Shown: in pieces, positions 29,986-41,206 of the stretch
How positions within the stretch are numbered: the first letter of the stretch is position 1
Layout: each line of letters begins with the position of its first letter
Source of the DNA: Paraburkholderia fungorum
GTDB lineage: Bacteria > Pseudomonadota > Gammaproteobacteria > Burkholderiales > Burkholderiaceae
Reading direction: 5' to 3'
DNA: 64,000 bases
Assembly: GCF_900099835.1 (NCBI RefSeq)
Contig: NZ_FNKP01000002.1
Location: 1 to 64,000, forward strand
Program-made: the position numbers and the translations under genes
The notes under the pieces: generated by a model
What the model saw: the letters and a program-made list of their open reading frames with translations, nothing else
The model's database searches: none
What the model was told of the DNA's origin: nothing

Positions 29986-30969
29986 TTAGCCGAGCAGGTG
30001 TTGAACGCCGTCGCGCTCTTCCAGCAATTCCTGCAGCGTGCCGTCCATCTTTTCGCGCGAGAACGCGTCGATTTCCAGACCTTCGACGCGCTTGTACTCG
30101 CCGTTTTCGCACGTAACCGGCACACCGTAGATGATGTCTTCCGGGATGCCGTACGAGCCGTCCGACGGAATACCCATCGTGACCCACTTGCCGTTCGTGC
30201 CCAGAACCCAGTCACGCACGTGGTCGATTGCAGCATTAGCCGCCGACGCCGCCGACGACAGGCCGCGCGCTTCGATGATCGCTGCGCCGCGCTTGCCGAC
30301 GGTCGGGATGAACGTGTTGCGGTTCCATTCTTCGTCGTTGATCAGCTTGGTCAGGTCCTGACCTTCAGCCGTTGCAACGCGGAAGTCCGGGTACATGGTC
30401 GGCGAGTGGTTGCCCCACACAGCCAGCTTTTCGATCGACGCGACCGGCTTGCCCGACTTGGCAGCCAGTTGCGACAACGCGCGGTTGTGGTCCAGGCGCA
30501 GCATGGCGGTGAAGTTCTTCTTCGGCAGATCCGGCGCCGACTTCATCGCGATGTATGCGTTGGTGTTAGCCGGGTTGCCGACCACCAGAACCTTCACGTC
30601 GCGGCTGGCGACTTCGTTCAGCGCCTTGCCCTGAACCGTGAAGATTTCGGCGTTTGCCGACAGCAGGTCCTTACGCTCCATGCCTTTCGAACGCGGGCGT
30701 GCGCCGACCAGCAGGGCCACGTCTGCATCCTTGAATGCAACTTTCGGGTCGTCAGTGATCACGACACCCGACAGCAGCGGGAATGCGCAATCATCCAGTT
30801 CCATCACGACGCCTTTGACGGCGCCTTGCGCTTGCGGGAGGTCGAGCAGTTGCAGGACAACCGGCTGGTCCTTGCCGAGCAGATCGCCATTGGCGATGCG
30901 GAACAGCAGGGAGTAAGCGATTTGACCTGCGGCGCCGGTGACGGCAACGCGCTTTGCGGGCTTAGCCAT
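29986..30969 (-). CDS. mdh: Malate dehydrogenase
   Basis: 327 aa, ATG 30969, with CTGGAG upstream. LDH/MDH superfamily of the cytosolic-type MDH group: [21 protein letters not shown] at the NAD site, [18 protein letters not shown] (mobile loop Arg residues), [10 protein letters not shown] and the catalytic His in [13 protein letters not shown]. It oxidises malate to oxaloacetate in the TCA cycle. Divergent from the gntR-sdh block; length is normal. Confidence 0.96.
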
Positions 30970-31462
30970 TGAGAAATCTCCAGGACGATGCGTTAGACGC
31001 TAGGGAAAACGCCATTCTATATGCGCGTTCAGCGAAGCGTTATGAAACACGGCGGAATTCACTGTTCGCGTGCGGCCCTGTAATTCGACGGGGCCAGGCG
31101 GCGCGTTGCGGCAAGATCGCCGTGCCGGAAACCTTTACTGAGCGGGAGCGGAATAAGGTGGCGCCGAGGTAGCCGCTGCACGGTGCGGGCTCCTGCAAAC
31201 AGCGCGTTTCGGCAAGCGTCTGACCAACGAATGGCGGCGAATCGAAACCTGAACTGCGAGGGAACTGCATGGTGCGCAGTGGCTGCCGAAGCGTCGCGGC
31301 GCTGTGTCAGAACAGCTGCCGAAAAACCCGCAAACCCTTGCTCGCCAAGGAGTGTAGGAGTCGTCATGCACAAAGTCAACATTATCTTATGTCTTATATA
31401 AGACACATCTATTGCGGGGAAAACCCTAGACGCACCCCAGCCCTTTATGATGAAATGCGCGC
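30970..31462. other. Divergent regulatory region between mdh and gntR
   Basis: 493 bp with no supported gene. On the mdh side a minus-strand -10 box TAGAAT (31019-31014) precedes a CTAGGGAAAAC element (31000-31010). On the gntR side lie a 16-bp palindrome (31390-31405) and GGGAAAACCCTAG (31417-31429). The middle (about 31040-31330) shows nothing recognisable. Confidence 0.5.
31390..31405. promoter_or_regulatory. 16-bp perfect palindrome, probable operator
   Basis: TGTCTTATATAAGACA is self-complementary over all 16 bases and sits 57 bp before the gntR start in AT-rich sequence that probably contains the core promoter. Size and symmetry fit a GntR-family operator, so autoregulation by the adjacent gene is the simplest reading. 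No second copy was found near mdh, acnA, prpC, sdhC or gltA. Confidence 0.65.
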
Positions 31463-32263
31463 ATGAATTCGAACCCGGCGAATACCACGAACCCGAGCGG
31501 CCAAGGGGCCGCGGGCGAGGGTGTACCCGCCAGCACTCCCGCCTCGTCGCCTACTTTTAGCCCCCTGTATCAGCAGATCAAAGGGCTGATTACGCAGAGC
31601 CTCGAAAGCGGTGAATGGAAGCCGGGCGAGATCATTCCTAGTGAAGTCGAATTGGCGGCAAGATACAAGGTCAGTCAGGGGACGGTGCGCAAAGCCATCG
31701 ACGAACTGGCCGCCGACAACCTGCTGGTGCGCCGCCAGGGCAAGGGCACTTTTGTTGCGACGCACAACGAAGATCGCGCCCAGTTTCGCTTCCTCAGATT
31801 ACTGGCCGATGACGGCGCGGAGCATCCGCACGTCAGCCGCCTGCTTGAATGCCGCCGTTTGCGCGCTTCTGCCGACATTGCCCGTCAACTCGATCTGAAG
31901 CCAGCCGACCCGGTGGTGCTGATCAAGCGTTTGCTGCAGTTCGACGGCGAAGTCACGGTCCTCGATGAAATCTGGCTGCCTGGCGCCGTGTTTCGCGGAC
32001 TGACGCTCGAACGGTTGTCGGAGTACAAGGGTCCCCTCTACGCGATGTTCGAGACGGAATTCGGCACCCGCATGATTCGCGCCACGGAGAAAATCCGCGC
32101 GGTCGCAGCGGATCCTTCTGTGGCCGACCTGCTGCATGTGCCCGCGGGTTTTCCGTTGCTGTCGGTCGAACGCGTGTCCTATACCTATGGGGACCGGCCG
32201 GTTGAAGTCCGGCGAGGTTGGTATGTCACAACCGGGTATTACTATCAGAACGATCTGAGTTGA
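31463..32263 (+). CDS. GntR-family transcriptional regulator (HutC/UTRA type)
   Basis: 266 aa, ATG 31463. A disordered Asn/Pro/Ser-rich start (about 30 residues) precedes a winged helix (about 32-100: YQQIKGLITQSLESGEWKPGEIIPSE, LAARYKVSQGTVRKAIDELAADNLLVRRQGKGTFVA). A UTRA effector domain follows (DPVVLIKRLLQFDGEVTVLDEIWLP, LSVERVSYTYGDRPVEVRRGWY). It stands between mdh and sdhCDAB and is placed to control TCA-cycle genes in response to an organic acid or related effector; ligand unknown. Confidence 0.93.
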   Translation: MNSNPANTTNPSGQGAAGEGVPASTPASSPTFSPLYQQIKGLITQSLESGEWKPGEIIPSEVELAARYKVSQGTVRKAIDELAADNLLVRRQGKGTFVATHNEDRAQFRFLRLLADDGAEHPHVSRLLECRRLRASADIARQLDLKPADPVVLIKRLLQFDGEVTVLDEIWLPGAVFRGLTLERLSEYKGPLYAMFETEFGTRMIRATEKIRAVAADPSVADLLHVPAGFPLLSVERVSYTYGDRPVEVRRGWYVTTGYYYQNDLS

Positions 32264-32420
32264 GTCGGGCTGAATGAAGGCGCGGCGTCCCACACGCGCG
32301 CCTGTTTGACGGCGTCTTTATCGCGTGTGCTGTAACGGACCTGTAGTGGTTTTCGCTGCAGCGCGATATAAAAAGGCGCTAAAATTGCGGATTAGTGTGA
32401 CTACATAGTAGGGGTCTAGC

Positions 32421-32837
32421 ATGGCAGAAGCCGTAAAAAAACCGAGGCCGGAATTCCGGAATATCGGTATTGGGCAGATATTGACGGCATACCGTCTCCC
32501 GCTCGCGGGGCGCGTGTCGATCTTGCACCGCGTGAGCGGTGGTCTTTTGTTTGTTTTCCTTCCGTTCCTGCTGTACCTCTTTGATCAGAGCCTGACTTCA
32601 GAATTGAGTTTCGAAGGCTTCAAAGGTTTCCTCTCCAATATCATCGTCAAGCTCATCACGCTCGTTCTGGCGTGGGGTTTCCTGTTCCACTTCTGCGCCG
32701 GCGTCCGCCATCTGATGATGGACACCAATCACGACTCCGTGACGAAGGAAAAAGGCAAGTCGACCTCCATCGTCGTTATCGTCGTGTCGTCGCTGCTCAC
32801 CATCGCATTCGCGGCGAAACTGTTCGGAGCATTCTAA
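32421..32837 (+). CDS. sdhC: Succinate dehydrogenase cytochrome b556 subunit
   Basis: 138 aa, ATG 32421 after a GTAGGGG stretch. Three membrane helices; the signature RVSILHRVSGGLLFVFLPFLLYLF lies near residues 32-55, and FHFCAGVRHLMMDTNH carries the haem-ligand His region. Membrane anchor and quinone site of complex II. First gene of sdhCDAB; only 3 nt separate it from sdhD. Confidence 0.95.
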   Translation: MAEAVKKPRPEFRNIGIGQILTAYRLPLAGRVSILHRVSGGLLFVFLPFLLYLFDQSLTSELSFEGFKGFLSNIIVKLITLVLAWGFLFHFCAGVRHLMMDTNHDSVTKEKGKSTSIVVIVVSSLLTIAFAAKLFGAF

Positions 32838-32840
32838 AAA

Positions 32841-33209
32841 ATGTCATCAAATAACCGGATCGGTTCGAAGCGTCTCGTTGTCGGCGCGCATTACGGTCTG
32901 CGCGACTGGCTCGCGCAACGCATCACCGCCACGATCATGGCGGTCTACACGGTTATCCTGCTCGCCTGGTTCTTCGGCGCGCGCGATTTCTCGTACGACG
33001 GCTGGGCCTCGATCTTCGCGACGCAATGGATGAAGCTCGCTACGTTCGTCACGCTGCTTGCACTGTTCTACCACGCGTGGGTTGGTATCCGCGATATCTG
33101 GATGGACTACGTGAAGCCCGTTGGCGTGCGCCTGACCCTTCAGGTGCTGACGATCGTCTGGCTGCTCGCATGTGCGGGCTACGCTGCGCAGATTCTCTGG
33201 AGAGTGTAA
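32841..33209 (+). CDS. sdhD: Succinate dehydrogenase membrane anchor subunit
   Basis: 122 aa, ATG 32841. Three hydrophobic helices; [22 protein letters not shown] opens the first and [18 protein letters not shown] holds the His that helps bind haem b with SdhC. Complex II anchor. Its stop is 4 nt before sdhA, so the operon is tightly coupled. Confidence 0.94.
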   Translation: MSSNNRIGSKRLVVGAHYGLRDWLAQRITATIMAVYTVILLAWFFGARDFSYDGWASIFATQWMKLATFVTLLALFYHAWVGIRDIWMDYVKPVGVRLTLQVLTIVWLLACAGYAAQILWRV

Positions 33210-33213
33210 AAGA

Positions 33214-34989
33214 ATGGCTGCAATCAAGAATTCTCTGCCGCGTCGCAAGTTTGACGTGGTCATCGTCGGCGCAGGCGGCTCGGGAATGCGCGCTTCGCTG
33301 CAACTCGCGCGCGCCGGTCTGTCGGTCTGCGTGCTGTCCAAGGTGTTCCCGACGCGTTCGCACACGGTCGCGGCTCAAGGCGGCATCGGTGCCTCGCTCG
33401 GCAACATGAGCGAAGACAACTGGCACTACCACTTCTACGACACGATCAAGGGTTCCGACTGGCTCGGCGACCAGGACGCGATCGAGTTCATGTGCCGTGA
33501 AGCACCGAACGCAGTCTACGAACTCGAACACATGGGCATGCCGTTCGACCGTAACGCAGACGGCACGATTTATCAGCGCCCGTTCGGCGGCCACACCGCC
33601 AACTACGGCGAAAAGCCGGTGCAACGCGCCTGCGCGGCGGCTGACCGTACCGGTCACGCGCTGCTGCACACGCTGTATCAGCAGAACGTCGAAGCAAAGA
33701 CGCAGTTCTTCGTCGAATGGATGGCGCTGGATCTGATCCGCGACGCCGACGGCGATGTGCTCGGCGTGACCGCGCTGGAAATGGAAACCGGCGACGTCTA
33801 CATCCTCGAAGGCAAGACCACGCTGTTCGCAACGGGCGGTGCAGGCCGGATCTTCGCGGCATCGACCAACGCGTTCATCAACACCGGTGACGGCCTCGGC
33901 ATGGCTGCGCGTTCGAATATCGCGCTGCAGGACATGGAATTCTGGCAATTCCACCCGACCGGCGTGGCCGGCGCGGGCGTGCTGATTACCGAAGGCGTGC
34001 GCGGCGAAGGCGGCATTCTGCGTAACTCGAACGGCGAGCGTTTCATGGAACGCTACGCACCGACGCTGAAGGATCTGGCGCCGCGCGACTTCGTTTCGCG
34101 TTCGATGGACCAGGAAATCAAGGAAGGCCGCGGCGTGGGTCCGAACAAGGACCACGTGCTGCTCGACCTGTCGCACATCGGCGCAGAGACGATCATGAAG
34201 CGTCTGCCGTCAATCCGCGAAATCGCGATGAAGTTCGCGAACGTCGATTGCATTAAAGAGCCGATTCCGGTTGTGCCGACCATTCACTATCAGATGGGCG
34301 GTATCCCGACGAACATCAACGGTCAGGTCGTCGGTACGGCGCGCGGCCACGAAGAAGTCGTCAACGGTTTCTACGCAGTGGGCGAATGCTCGTGCGTGTC
34401 GGTGCACGGTGCAAACCGTCTCGGCACGAACTCGCTGCTCGACCTCGTGGTGTTCGGCCGCGCGGCCGGCAACCACATCGTCAAGCACGTGCAGAGCATG
34501 AAAGAGCACAAGCCGCTGCCGGCCGATGCTGCCGACTTCGCGCTGTCGCGTCTGGACAAGCTCGACAAGTCGTCGTCGGGCGAGTACGCGCAGGACGTCG
34601 CGAACGACATCCGCAGCACGATGCAGGCTCACGCCGGCGTGTTCCGTACGTCGGAGTTGCTGGCGAAGGGCGTCGAGGCTATTCGCGAAGTGGCTGGACG
34701 TGTCGACAACATCCATCTGAAGGACAAGTCGAAGGTGTTCAACACGGCCCGCGTCGAAGCGCTGGAAGTGGCGAACCTGATCGAAGTGGCACGCGCCACG
34801 ATGGTCTCGGCCGAAGCGCGCAAGGAAAGCCGTGGCGCGCACGCGCAGAACGACTTCGAACATCGCGACGACGAAAACTGGCTGCGCCATACGTTGTGGT
34901 TCAGCGAAGGCGACCGCCTCGACTACAAGCCGGTTCACATGCAACCGCTGACCGTCGAATCCGTGCCGCCGAAAGCGCGTACCTTCTAA
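33214..34989 (+). CDS. sdhA: Succinate dehydrogenase flavoprotein subunit
   Basis: 591 aa from ATG 33214 (4 nt after sdhD; the frame opens at 33172 inside sdhD). FAD-binding Rossmann motif [21 protein letters not shown], then [16 protein letters not shown] with the His to which FAD is covalently attached, HPTG, and the catalytic Arg region in [22 protein letters not shown]. Oxidises succinate to fumarate in complex II. Full length. Confidence 0.97.
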   Translation: MAAIKNSLPRRKFDVVIVGAGGSGMRASLQLARAGLSVCVLSKVFPTRSHTVAAQGGIGASLGNMSEDNWHYHFYDTIKGSDWLGDQDAIEFMCREAPNAVYELEHMGMPFDRNADGTIYQRPFGGHTANYGEKPVQRACAAADRTGHALLHTLYQQNVEAKTQFFVEWMALDLIRDADGDVLGVTALEMETGDVYILEGKTTLFATGGAGRIFAASTNAFINTGDGLGMAARSNIALQDMEFWQFHPTGVAGAGVLITEGVRGEGGILRNSNGERFMERYAPTLKDLAPRDFVSRSMDQEIKEGRGVGPNKDHVLLDLSHIGAETIMKRLPSIREIAMKFANVDCIKEPIPVVPTIHYQMGGIPTNINGQVVGTARGHEEVVNGFYAVGECSCVSVHGANRLGTNSLLDLVVFGRAAGNHIVKHVQSMKEHKPLPADAADFALSRLDKLDKSSSGEYAQDVANDIRSTMQAHAGVFRTSELLAKGVEAIREVAGRVDNIHLKDKSKVFNTARVEALEVANLIEVARATMVSAEARKESRGAHAQNDFEHRDDENWLRHTLWFSEGDRLDYKPVHMQPLTVESVPPKARTF

Positions 34990-35013
34990 GGCACCAGTCA
35001 AAGGAATTCAGAA

Positions 35014-35718
35014 ATGGCAAAGCGTATATTTGAAATCTACCGCTACGACCCGGACAAGGATGCAGCACCGCGCATGCAAACGTACGAGATCGACATCGAC
35101 TCGCACGAACGCATGCTGCTCGACGCGCTCCTGAAGCTGAAGGCCGTGGACGAGACCTTGTCGTTCCGTCGCTCGTGCCGTGAAGGCGTGTGCGGTTCGG
35201 ACGCAATGAACATCAACGGCAAGAATGGTCTGGCGTGTCTGACGAACCTGAACGATCTGCCGCAAAAGATCGTGCTGCGTCCGCTGCCGGGCCTGCCGGT
35301 CATTCGCGACCTGATCGTCGACATGACGAACTTCTTCAACCAGTATCACTCGATCAAGCCGTACCTGATCAACGATACGCCGCCGCCGGAAAAGGAACGT
35401 CTGCAGTCGCCGGAAGAACGCGACGAGCTCGACGGCCTGTACGAATGTATTCTGTGCGCGAGCTGCTCGACGTCGTGCCCGAGCTTCTGGTGGAATCCGG
35501 ACAAGTTCGTCGGCCCGGCTGGCCTGCTGCAAGCCTATCGCTTCATTGCGGACAGCCGCGACGAAGCGACGGGTGAACGCCTCGACAACCTGGAAGATCC
35601 GTACCGTCTGTTCCGTTGCCATACCATCATGAATTGCGTCGACGTTTGCCCGAAGGGCCTGAACCCGACCAAGGCGATTGGCAAGATCAAGGAATTGATG
35701 GTTCGCCGCGCGGTCTGA
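35014..35718 (+). CDS. sdhB: Succinate dehydrogenase iron-sulfur subunit
   Basis: 234 aa, ATG 35014. All three clusters are visible: 2Fe-2S in [21 protein letters not shown], 4Fe-4S in [16 protein letters not shown] and 3Fe-4S with [17 protein letters not shown]. It passes electrons from SdhA to the quinone site. Its stop is 1 nt before sdhE. Confidence 0.97.
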   Translation: MAKRIFEIYRYDPDKDAAPRMQTYEIDIDSHERMLLDALLKLKAVDETLSFRRSCREGVCGSDAMNINGKNGLACLTNLNDLPQKIVLRPLPGLPVIRDLIVDMTNFFNQYHSIKPYLINDTPPPEKERLQSPEERDELDGLYECILCASCSTSCPSFWWNPDKFVGPAGLLQAYRFIADSRDEATGERLDNLEDPYRLFRCHTIMNCVDVCPKGLNPTKAIGKIKELMVRRAV

Positions 35719-35719
35719 G

Positions 35720-35992
35720 ATGGACGAAACATCGCATCAGTCCGACCCTCTCCGCCGGGCGCGCCTTCGTTGGCGTGCCCGGCGGGGCCTGCTGGAAAAC
35801 GATCTGATCTTCGAACGTTTTTTCAGCCGATATGAGCATGACCTCAGCGATGCCGACGTAGGCGCACTTACGCGCCTGCTCGAGCTGAGCGATAACGACC
35901 TGATGGACTTGCTGCTTGTGCGCAAGGAACCGGAGGGCGAGCTTGCCGACCCGGATGTAATCCGTGTTCTGGAGCTGCTGCGCAACGCTTGA
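35720..35992 (+). CDS. sdhE: FAD assembly factor SdhE
   Basis: 90 aa, ATG 35720, directly following sdhB. It has the RGxxE signature in RARRGLLENDLIFERFF followed by a helical DxxDLMDLLL segment, characteristic of SdhE/YgfY (Pfam Sdh5). It assists covalent flavinylation of SdhA; position within the sdh operon agrees. A helical-bundle protein of normal size. Confidence 0.93.
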   Translation: MDETSHQSDPLRRARLRWRARRGLLENDLIFERFFSRYEHDLSDADVGALTRLLELSDNDLMDLLLVRKEPEGELADPDVIRVLELLRNA

Positions 35993-36064
35993 GCGCCGCC
36001 AGCCTGTTGTTCCAGGCGTGCAATTATCGAAACCCTGTTTCCATACTTCGATTGAGGATGTGCT

Positions 36065-37366
36065 ATGACCCCGTCAGATGTTAAAGCCACGCTATCGTTC
36101 AGCGACAATTCGCCGAGCGTTGAAATGCCGATTTACAAGGGCACTTTGGGCCCGGACGTAATCGACATTCGCAAACTGTACGGCCAGACCGGCAAGTTCA
36201 CGTACGACCCGGGCTTCATGTCGACGGCGGCGTGCAATTCCGCAATCACCTACATCGACGGCGACAAGGGCGAGCTGCTGTACCGCGGCTACCCGATCGA
36301 CAACCTCGCTGAAAACGCAGACTTCCTCGAAAGCTGCTACCTGCTGCTGAAGGGCGAGCTGCCGAACGAGAAGCAGAAGGAAGAGTTCGTCAAGACCGTG
36401 ACGAATCACACGATGGTGCATGAGCAAATGCACTTCTTCTTCCGCGGCTTCCGTCGCGACGCGCACCCGATGGCGATTCTGGTGGCTGCTGTCGGCGCGC
36501 TGTCGGCGTTCTATCACGACTCGCTCGACATCAATAACCCGCGTCACCGTGAAGTGTCGGCAATCCGCATGATCGCGAAGCTGCCGACGCTGGTCGCAAT
36601 GGCGTACAAGTACAGCATCGGCCAGCCGTTTGCGTACCCGAAGAACGACCTGTCGTACAGCGCGAACTTCATGCACATGATGTTCTCGAACCCGTGCGAA
36701 GAGTACAAGGTCAACGACGTGCTGGTGCGCGCACTCGACCGCATCCTGATCCTGCACGCAGACCACGAACAGAACGCTTCGACCTCGACCGTGCGTCTCG
36801 CCGGTTCGTCGGGCGCGAACCCGTTCGCGTGTATCGCTGCAGGTATCGCCTGTCTGTGGGGCCCGGCGCACGGTGGTGCGAACGAAGCCGCGCTGAACAT
36901 GCTGGAAGAAATCGGCTCGGTCGACAACATTCCTGAGTTCATCAAGCAGGTGAAGGACAAGAACTCGGGCGTGAAGCTGATGGGCTTCGGTCACCGCGTG
37001 TACAAGAACTACGATCCGCGTGCGAAGCTGATGCGCGAAACCTGCCACGAAGTGCTGGAAGAGCTGGGTCTGCACGACGACCCGCTGTTCAAGCTCGCCA
37101 TGGCACTGGAAAAGATCGCTCTGGAAGACGAATATTTCGTGTCGCGCAAGCTGTACCCGAACGTCGACTTCTACTCGGGCATCGTGCAGCGCGCACTGGG
37201 CATCCCGACGTCGATGTTCACGTGTATTTTCGCGATGGCACGTACGGTCGGCTGGATTGCGCAGTGGAACGAAATGATCGCCGATCCGGAACAGAAGATT
37301 GGCCGTCCGCGTCAGCTGTTCATCGGCGACACGCAGCGCGAAGCCAAGCCGATCGCGCAACGTTGA
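36065..37366 (+). CDS. gltA: Citrate synthase, type II
   Basis: 433 aa, ATG 36065. Large bacterial hexameric type: N-terminal domain with the beta-rich segment [25 protein letters not shown], then [10 protein letters not shown] (catalytic His), [12 protein letters not shown] and [14 protein letters not shown] (second His, oxaloacetate Arg). Condenses acetyl-CoA and oxaloacetate. It follows sdhE by 72 bp and ends the block with a strong terminator. Confidence 0.97.
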   Translation: MTPSDVKATLSFSDNSPSVEMPIYKGTLGPDVIDIRKLYGQTGKFTYDPGFMSTAACNSAITYIDGDKGELLYRGYPIDNLAENADFLESCYLLLKGELPNEKQKEEFVKTVTNHTMVHEQMHFFFRGFRRDAHPMAILVAAVGALSAFYHDSLDINNPRHREVSAIRMIAKLPTLVAMAYKYSIGQPFAYPKNDLSYSANFMHMMFSNPCEEYKVNDVLVRALDRILILHADHEQNASTSTVRLAGSSGANPFACIAAGIACLWGPAHGGANEAALNMLEEIGSVDNIPEFIKQVKDKNSGVKLMGFGHRVYKNYDPRAKLMRETCHEVLEELGLHDDPLFKLAMALEKIALEDEYFVSRKLYPNVDFYSGIVQRALGIPTSMFTCIFAMARTVGWIAQWNEMIADPEQKIGRPRQLFIGDTQREAKPIAQR

Positions 37367-37445
37367 TTCGGTTGGAAGTTGTTTAGTTCGTAGCAGCAGT
37401 TTGCTGCGGGCAAAAGCAGTTTCGCAATCCGATGATGATTGAAAG

Positions 37446-37486
37446 ACGCCCCAACGGGATTTATCCGTTGGGGCGTTTTGTTTTTT
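37446..37486 (+). terminator. Intrinsic terminator after gltA
   Basis: ACGCCCCAACGG (37446-37457) pairs with CCGTTGGGGCGT (37465-37476) over 12 bp around a 7-nt loop and runs into TTTTGTTTTTT. A textbook intrinsic terminator closing the sdh-gltA block. Confidence 0.92.
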
Positions 37487-37838
37487 GCGCGGGAGACGGG
37501 CTGACTCTTTCGGGGTGCTCGCAAACGGGCATGCATCCATGAGCCCGACGCAATTGCAGATGGCGTGTGGGCGAGACCAAAGTGCCTTGGAGTCGTTGCG
37601 TTCGATAGAAACCGCTCCAGCTGTTTCAAAGCGCTTCATACGAATTAGCCGCATGCCGGCGCATGCACTCGCCGGTATGCTCACTCTTTCCGGGTGTCAT
37701 CGATACAGGTATCGTCACTACCACCCAACTCCCTGTTTTTTATCGGTTTTTCCGCTGATGGAGGGTCGCGTGGCAAGGTTCTGCGTGGCATAATCGACTG
37801 ACACAGTCAGCCCGAAAGCTATTACTACCCCGCATACC
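37487..37838. other. Intergenic region upstream of leuC
   Basis: About 350 bp. Open frames here have no RBS or family likeness. Near 37700 is a stretch whose translation would be rich in His/Tyr/Arg, but it is not Leu-rich, so I do not call it a leu leader. The leuC promoter must lie close to 37780-37830; no clear boxes. Confidence 0.4.
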
Positions 37839-39248
37839 ATGGCACAGACTCTCTACGACAAATTGTGGAACACGCACGTGATCCACACGGAAGAAGACGG
37901 TACTTCGATTCTTTATATCGACCGTCACCTGCTGCACGAAGTGACCAGCCCGCAGGCGTTCGAAGGCCTGAAGCTGGCTGAGCGTCCCGTGTGGCGCATC
38001 AGCGCGAACCTGGCCGTGTCGGACCACAACGTCCCGACTACCGACCGCACGCACGGTATCGCCGATCCTGTCTCGAAGCTGCAAGTCGACACGCTCGATT
38101 CGAACTGCGACGCCTATGGCATCACGCAGTTCAAGATGAACGATCTGCGTCAAGGCATCGTGCACATCATCGGGCCGGAGCAGGGCGCTACGCTGCCGGG
38201 CATGACGATCGTCTGCGGCGACTCGCACACGTCCACGCACGGCGCGTTCGGCGCGCTCGCGCATGGCATCGGCACGTCGGAAGTCGAGCACGTGCTGGCC
38301 ACGCAAACGCTCTTGCAGAAGAAGAGCAAGAACATGCTGGTGAAGGTCGAGGGTCCGTTGCCGCGCGGCTGTACCGCGAAGGACATCGTGCTCGCGATCA
38401 TCGGCAAGATCGGCACGGCGGGCGGTACGGGTTATGCCATCGAATTCGGCGGGTCGACCATCCGTTCGCTGTCGATGGAAGGCCGTATGACGGTCTGCAA
38501 CATGGCGATCGAAGCAGGCGCGCGCGCCGGCATGGTCGCCGTGGACGACACCACGGTCGAATACCTGAAGGGCCGTCCGTTCTCGCCGGAAGGCGTCGAG
38601 TGGGATCACGCGGTCGAATACTGGAAGCAGTTCAAGTCCGACGACGGCGCGCATTTCGATCGCGTGGTCGAACTGAATGCCGCTGAAATCGTGCCGCAAG
38701 TCACGTGGGGCACGTCGCCGGAAATGGTCACGGCTGTTGACGGCCGCGTGCCCGATCCGGAACGCGAAAAAGATCCGGTCAAGCGCGACGCGATGGAACG
38801 TGCATTGAAGTACATGGCGCTCGAACCGAATGCGCCGATCGAGTCGATCAAGCCGGACAAGATTTTCATCGGTTCGTGCACGAACGCGCGTATCGAAGAC
38901 ATTCGCGCCGCGGCTTATGTCGTGCGCAAGCTCGGCCGCCGTGTTGCACCGAATATCCGTCTGGCCATGGTGGTGCCGGGTTCGGGTCTCGTGAAGGCGC
39001 AAGCCGAACGCGAAGGTCTCGACAAGGTCTTCACCGACGCCGGTTTCGAATGGCGCGAGCCGGGTTGCTCGATGTGCCTCGCGATGAACGCCGACCGCCT
39101 CGATCCGGGCGAGCGTTGCGCGTCCACGTCGAATCGCAACTTCGAAGGCCGTCAAGGCGCAGGTGGCCGCACGCACCTCGTGAGCCCTGCAATGGCAGCG
39201 GCTGCGGCAATCGAAGGTCACTTCGTCGATATTCGGAAGCTCGGGTAA
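37839..39248 (+). CDS. leuC: 3-isopropylmalate dehydratase large subunit
   Basis: 469 aa, ATG 37839. Aconitase family: [33 protein letters not shown], the cluster Cys residues in [16 protein letters not shown] and [11 protein letters not shown]. With LeuD it isomerises 2-isopropylmalate to 3-isopropylmalate. Stop 3 nt before leuD; no entericidin-like gene is inserted between them. Confidence 0.97.
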   Translation: MAQTLYDKLWNTHVIHTEEDGTSILYIDRHLLHEVTSPQAFEGLKLAERPVWRISANLAVSDHNVPTTDRTHGIADPVSKLQVDTLDSNCDAYGITQFKMNDLRQGIVHIIGPEQGATLPGMTIVCGDSHTSTHGAFGALAHGIGTSEVEHVLATQTLLQKKSKNMLVKVEGPLPRGCTAKDIVLAIIGKIGTAGGTGYAIEFGGSTIRSLSMEGRMTVCNMAIEAGARAGMVAVDDTTVEYLKGRPFSPEGVEWDHAVEYWKQFKSDDGAHFDRVVELNAAEIVPQVTWGTSPEMVTAVDGRVPDPEREKDPVKRDAMERALKYMALEPNAPIESIKPDKIFIGSCTNARIEDIRAAAYVVRKLGRRVAPNIRLAMVVPGSGLVKAQAEREGLDKVFTDAGFEWREPGCSMCLAMNADRLDPGERCASTSNRNFEGRQGAGGRTHLVSPAMAAAAAIEGHFVDIRKLG

Positions 39249-39251
39249 ATC

Positions 39252-39905
39252 ATGGATAAATTCATCGTACACACTGGCCTCGTGGCGCCGCTCGATCGCG
39301 AGAACGTCGACACGGACGCGATCATTCCGAAGCAGTTCCTGAAGTCGATCAAACGCACTGGGTTCGGCCCGAACGCGTTCGACGAATGGCGTTATCTCGA
39401 TCACGGCGAGCCGGGTCAGGACAATTCGAAGCGCCCGCTGAATCCGGATTTCGTGCTGAATCAGCCGCGTTATCAGGGCGCTTCGGTGTTGCTGGCGCGC
39501 AAGAACTTCGGTTGTGGCAGCTCGCGTGAGCACGCGCCGTGGGCGTTGCAGCAATACGGTTTCCGCGCGCTGATCGCGCCGAGCTTCGCCGACATTTTCT
39601 ACAACAACTGCTTCAAGAACGGCGTGCTGCCGATTGTGCTGACCGAGCAACAGGTCGATCACCTGTTCAACGAAACGTACGCGTTCAACGGCTATCAGCT
39701 GATCGTCGACCTCGAAGCGCAAGTCGTGCGCACGTCCGACGGCAGCGCTGAATATCCGTTCGAAGTCGCCGGTTTCCGCAAGTACTGTCTGCTGAACGGT
39801 TTCGACGACATCGGCCTCACGCTGCGTCACGCGGACAAGATTCGTCAGTTCGAAGCAGAACGCCTGGCAAAGCAGCCGTGGTTGAATCACCGCATCGTCG
39901 GTTAA
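39252..39905 (+). CDS. leuD: 3-isopropylmalate dehydratase small subunit
   Basis: 217 aa, ATG 39252. Swivel domain with [20 protein letters not shown] and the substrate loop [15 protein letters not shown]. Partner of LeuC. Coupled to leuC by a 3-nt gap. Confidence 0.97.
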   Translation: MDKFIVHTGLVAPLDRENVDTDAIIPKQFLKSIKRTGFGPNAFDEWRYLDHGEPGQDNSKRPLNPDFVLNQPRYQGASVLLARKNFGCGSSREHAPWALQQYGFRALIAPSFADIFYNNCFKNGVLPIVLTEQQVDHLFNETYAFNGYQLIVDLEAQVVRTSDGSAEYPFEVAGFRKYCLLNGFDDIGLTLRHADKIRQFEAERLAKQPWLNHRIVG

Positions 39906-39981
39906 AGGTGTGCGGGCCTTTCGGGGCCCGTTCGCTGACTCGCGTTTGAAAAGTCCCGAAGAAAATCATCAAGGAATTCGC

Positions 39982-41049
39982 ATGAAGATCGCAGTGTTGC
40001 CGGGCGACGGCATCGGTCCCGAAATCGTCAAGGAGGCTGTCAAGGTCCTGAACGTACTCGGTGAAAAGTTCGAACTCGAGGAAGCGCCGGTTGGCGGCGC
40101 GGGCTACGAAGCAAGCGGCCACCCGCTGCCGGATGCGACTCTGGCGCTGGCGAAAGAAGCCGATGCGATCCTGTTCGGCGCAGTCGGCGACTGGAAGTAC
40201 GACAAGCTCGAACGCGCTCTGCGTCCGGAGCAGGCCATTCTGGGTCTGCGCAAGCATCTGCAACTGTTCGCGAATTTCCGTCCGGCTATCTGTTATCCGC
40301 AACTCACGGGTGCATCGTCGTTGAAGGAAGAGATCGTGTCGGGTCTCGACATCCTGATCGTGCGCGAATTGAACGGCGACATTTACTTCGGCGCGCCGCG
40401 CGGCGTGCGTGAAGCGCCGGACGGCCTGTTTGCGGGCTCGAAGGAAGGCTTCGACACGATGCGCTATTCGGAACCCGAAGTGCGCCGCATCGCGCACGTC
40501 GCGTTCCAGGCCGCGCAAAAGCGTGACAAGAAGCTGACTTCGGTCGACAAATCCAACGTGCTCGAAACGTCGCAATTCTGGCGTGACGTGATGATCGACG
40601 TATCGAAGGAATACGCGGACGTCGAGTTGTCGCACATGTACGTCGACAACGCGGCCATGCAACTCGTGAAGGCGCCCAAGGCATTCGACGTGGTGGTCAC
40701 CGGCAACATGTTCGGCGACATCCTCTCCGACGAAGCCGCGATGCTGACGGGTTCGATCGGCATGCTGCCGTCGGCCTCGCTCGACAAGAACAACAAGGGC
40801 TTGTACGAGCCGTCGCACGGTTCCGCGCCGGATATCGCCGGCAAGGGCGTGGCGAATCCGCTGGCGACCATTCTGTCGGCCGCCATGATGCTGCGTTACT
40901 CGCTGAACAAGGCAGAGCAGGCGGACCGCATCGAAAACGCGGTGAAGAAGGTGCTTGAGCAGGGCTATCGCACGGGCGACATTCTCACGCCGGGTTGCAA
41001 GCAGGTCGGCACGGTCGCGATGGGCGACGCCGTTGTGGCGGCGCTGTAA
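39982..41049 (+). CDS. leuB: 3-isopropylmalate dehydrogenase
   Basis: 355 aa from ATG 39982 ([15 protein letters not shown]), with AAGGA upstream; the frame opens at 39910 without RBS. Substrate and NAD motifs: [55 protein letters not shown] and [14 protein letters not shown]. Oxidatively decarboxylates 3-isopropylmalate to 2-oxoisocaproate. Third leu gene of the cluster. Confidence 0.97.
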   Translation: MKIAVLPGDGIGPEIVKEAVKVLNVLGEKFELEEAPVGGAGYEASGHPLPDATLALAKEADAILFGAVGDWKYDKLERALRPEQAILGLRKHLQLFANFRPAICYPQLTGASSLKEEIVSGLDILIVRELNGDIYFGAPRGVREAPDGLFAGSKEGFDTMRYSEPEVRRIAHVAFQAAQKRDKKLTSVDKSNVLETSQFWRDVMIDVSKEYADVELSHMYVDNAAMQLVKAPKAFDVVVTGNMFGDILSDEAAMLTGSIGMLPSASLDKNNKGLYEPSHGSAPDIAGKGVANPLATILSAAMMLRYSLNKAEQADRIENAVKKVLEQGYRTGDILTPGCKQVGTVAMGDAVVAAL

Positions 41050-41098
41050 AGCGCGTCGGAGCATCAACGGTAAGCAGGGCTGGCAACGGCCTTTAAAA

Positions 41099-41130
41099 CG
41101 TAAATTGGCCTCTTTAGAGGCCAATTTACG
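41099..41130. terminator. 14-bp perfect hairpin after leuB
   Basis: CGTAAATTGGCCTC (41099-41112) pairs with GAGGCCAATTTACG (41117-41130) around TTTA. On the plus strand no T-run follows; on the minus strand four T follow. Likely ends leuB transcription in part or protects the 3' end. Confidence 0.55.
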
Positions 41131-41194
41131 CGTAAAACAGACAACAGCGACGGGCTGAAGCGGCGAACGACGTCGCCAGATCCCGGTTTTCGTG

Positions 41195-41200
41195 TATATT
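41195..41200 (+). promoter_or_regulatory. Predicted -10 box of the asd leader
   Basis: TATATT at 41195-41200 is a good -10 hexamer; no clear -35 is 16-18 bp upstream. The expected start site is near 41207, which would make the leader ATG leaderless. Inferred. Confidence 0.4.
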
Positions 41201-41206
41201 GTGACG

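Noticed and set aside
31183..31401. 72-codon frame in the mdh-gntR gap
   Set aside because: No RBS, covers the palindrome and promoter region, residue composition unlike a real protein.
37485..37793. 102-codon frame between gltA and leuC as a possible leucine leader or small gene
   Set aside because: Not rich in Leu codons in a run, no RBS, begins at the gltA terminator; no family likeness.
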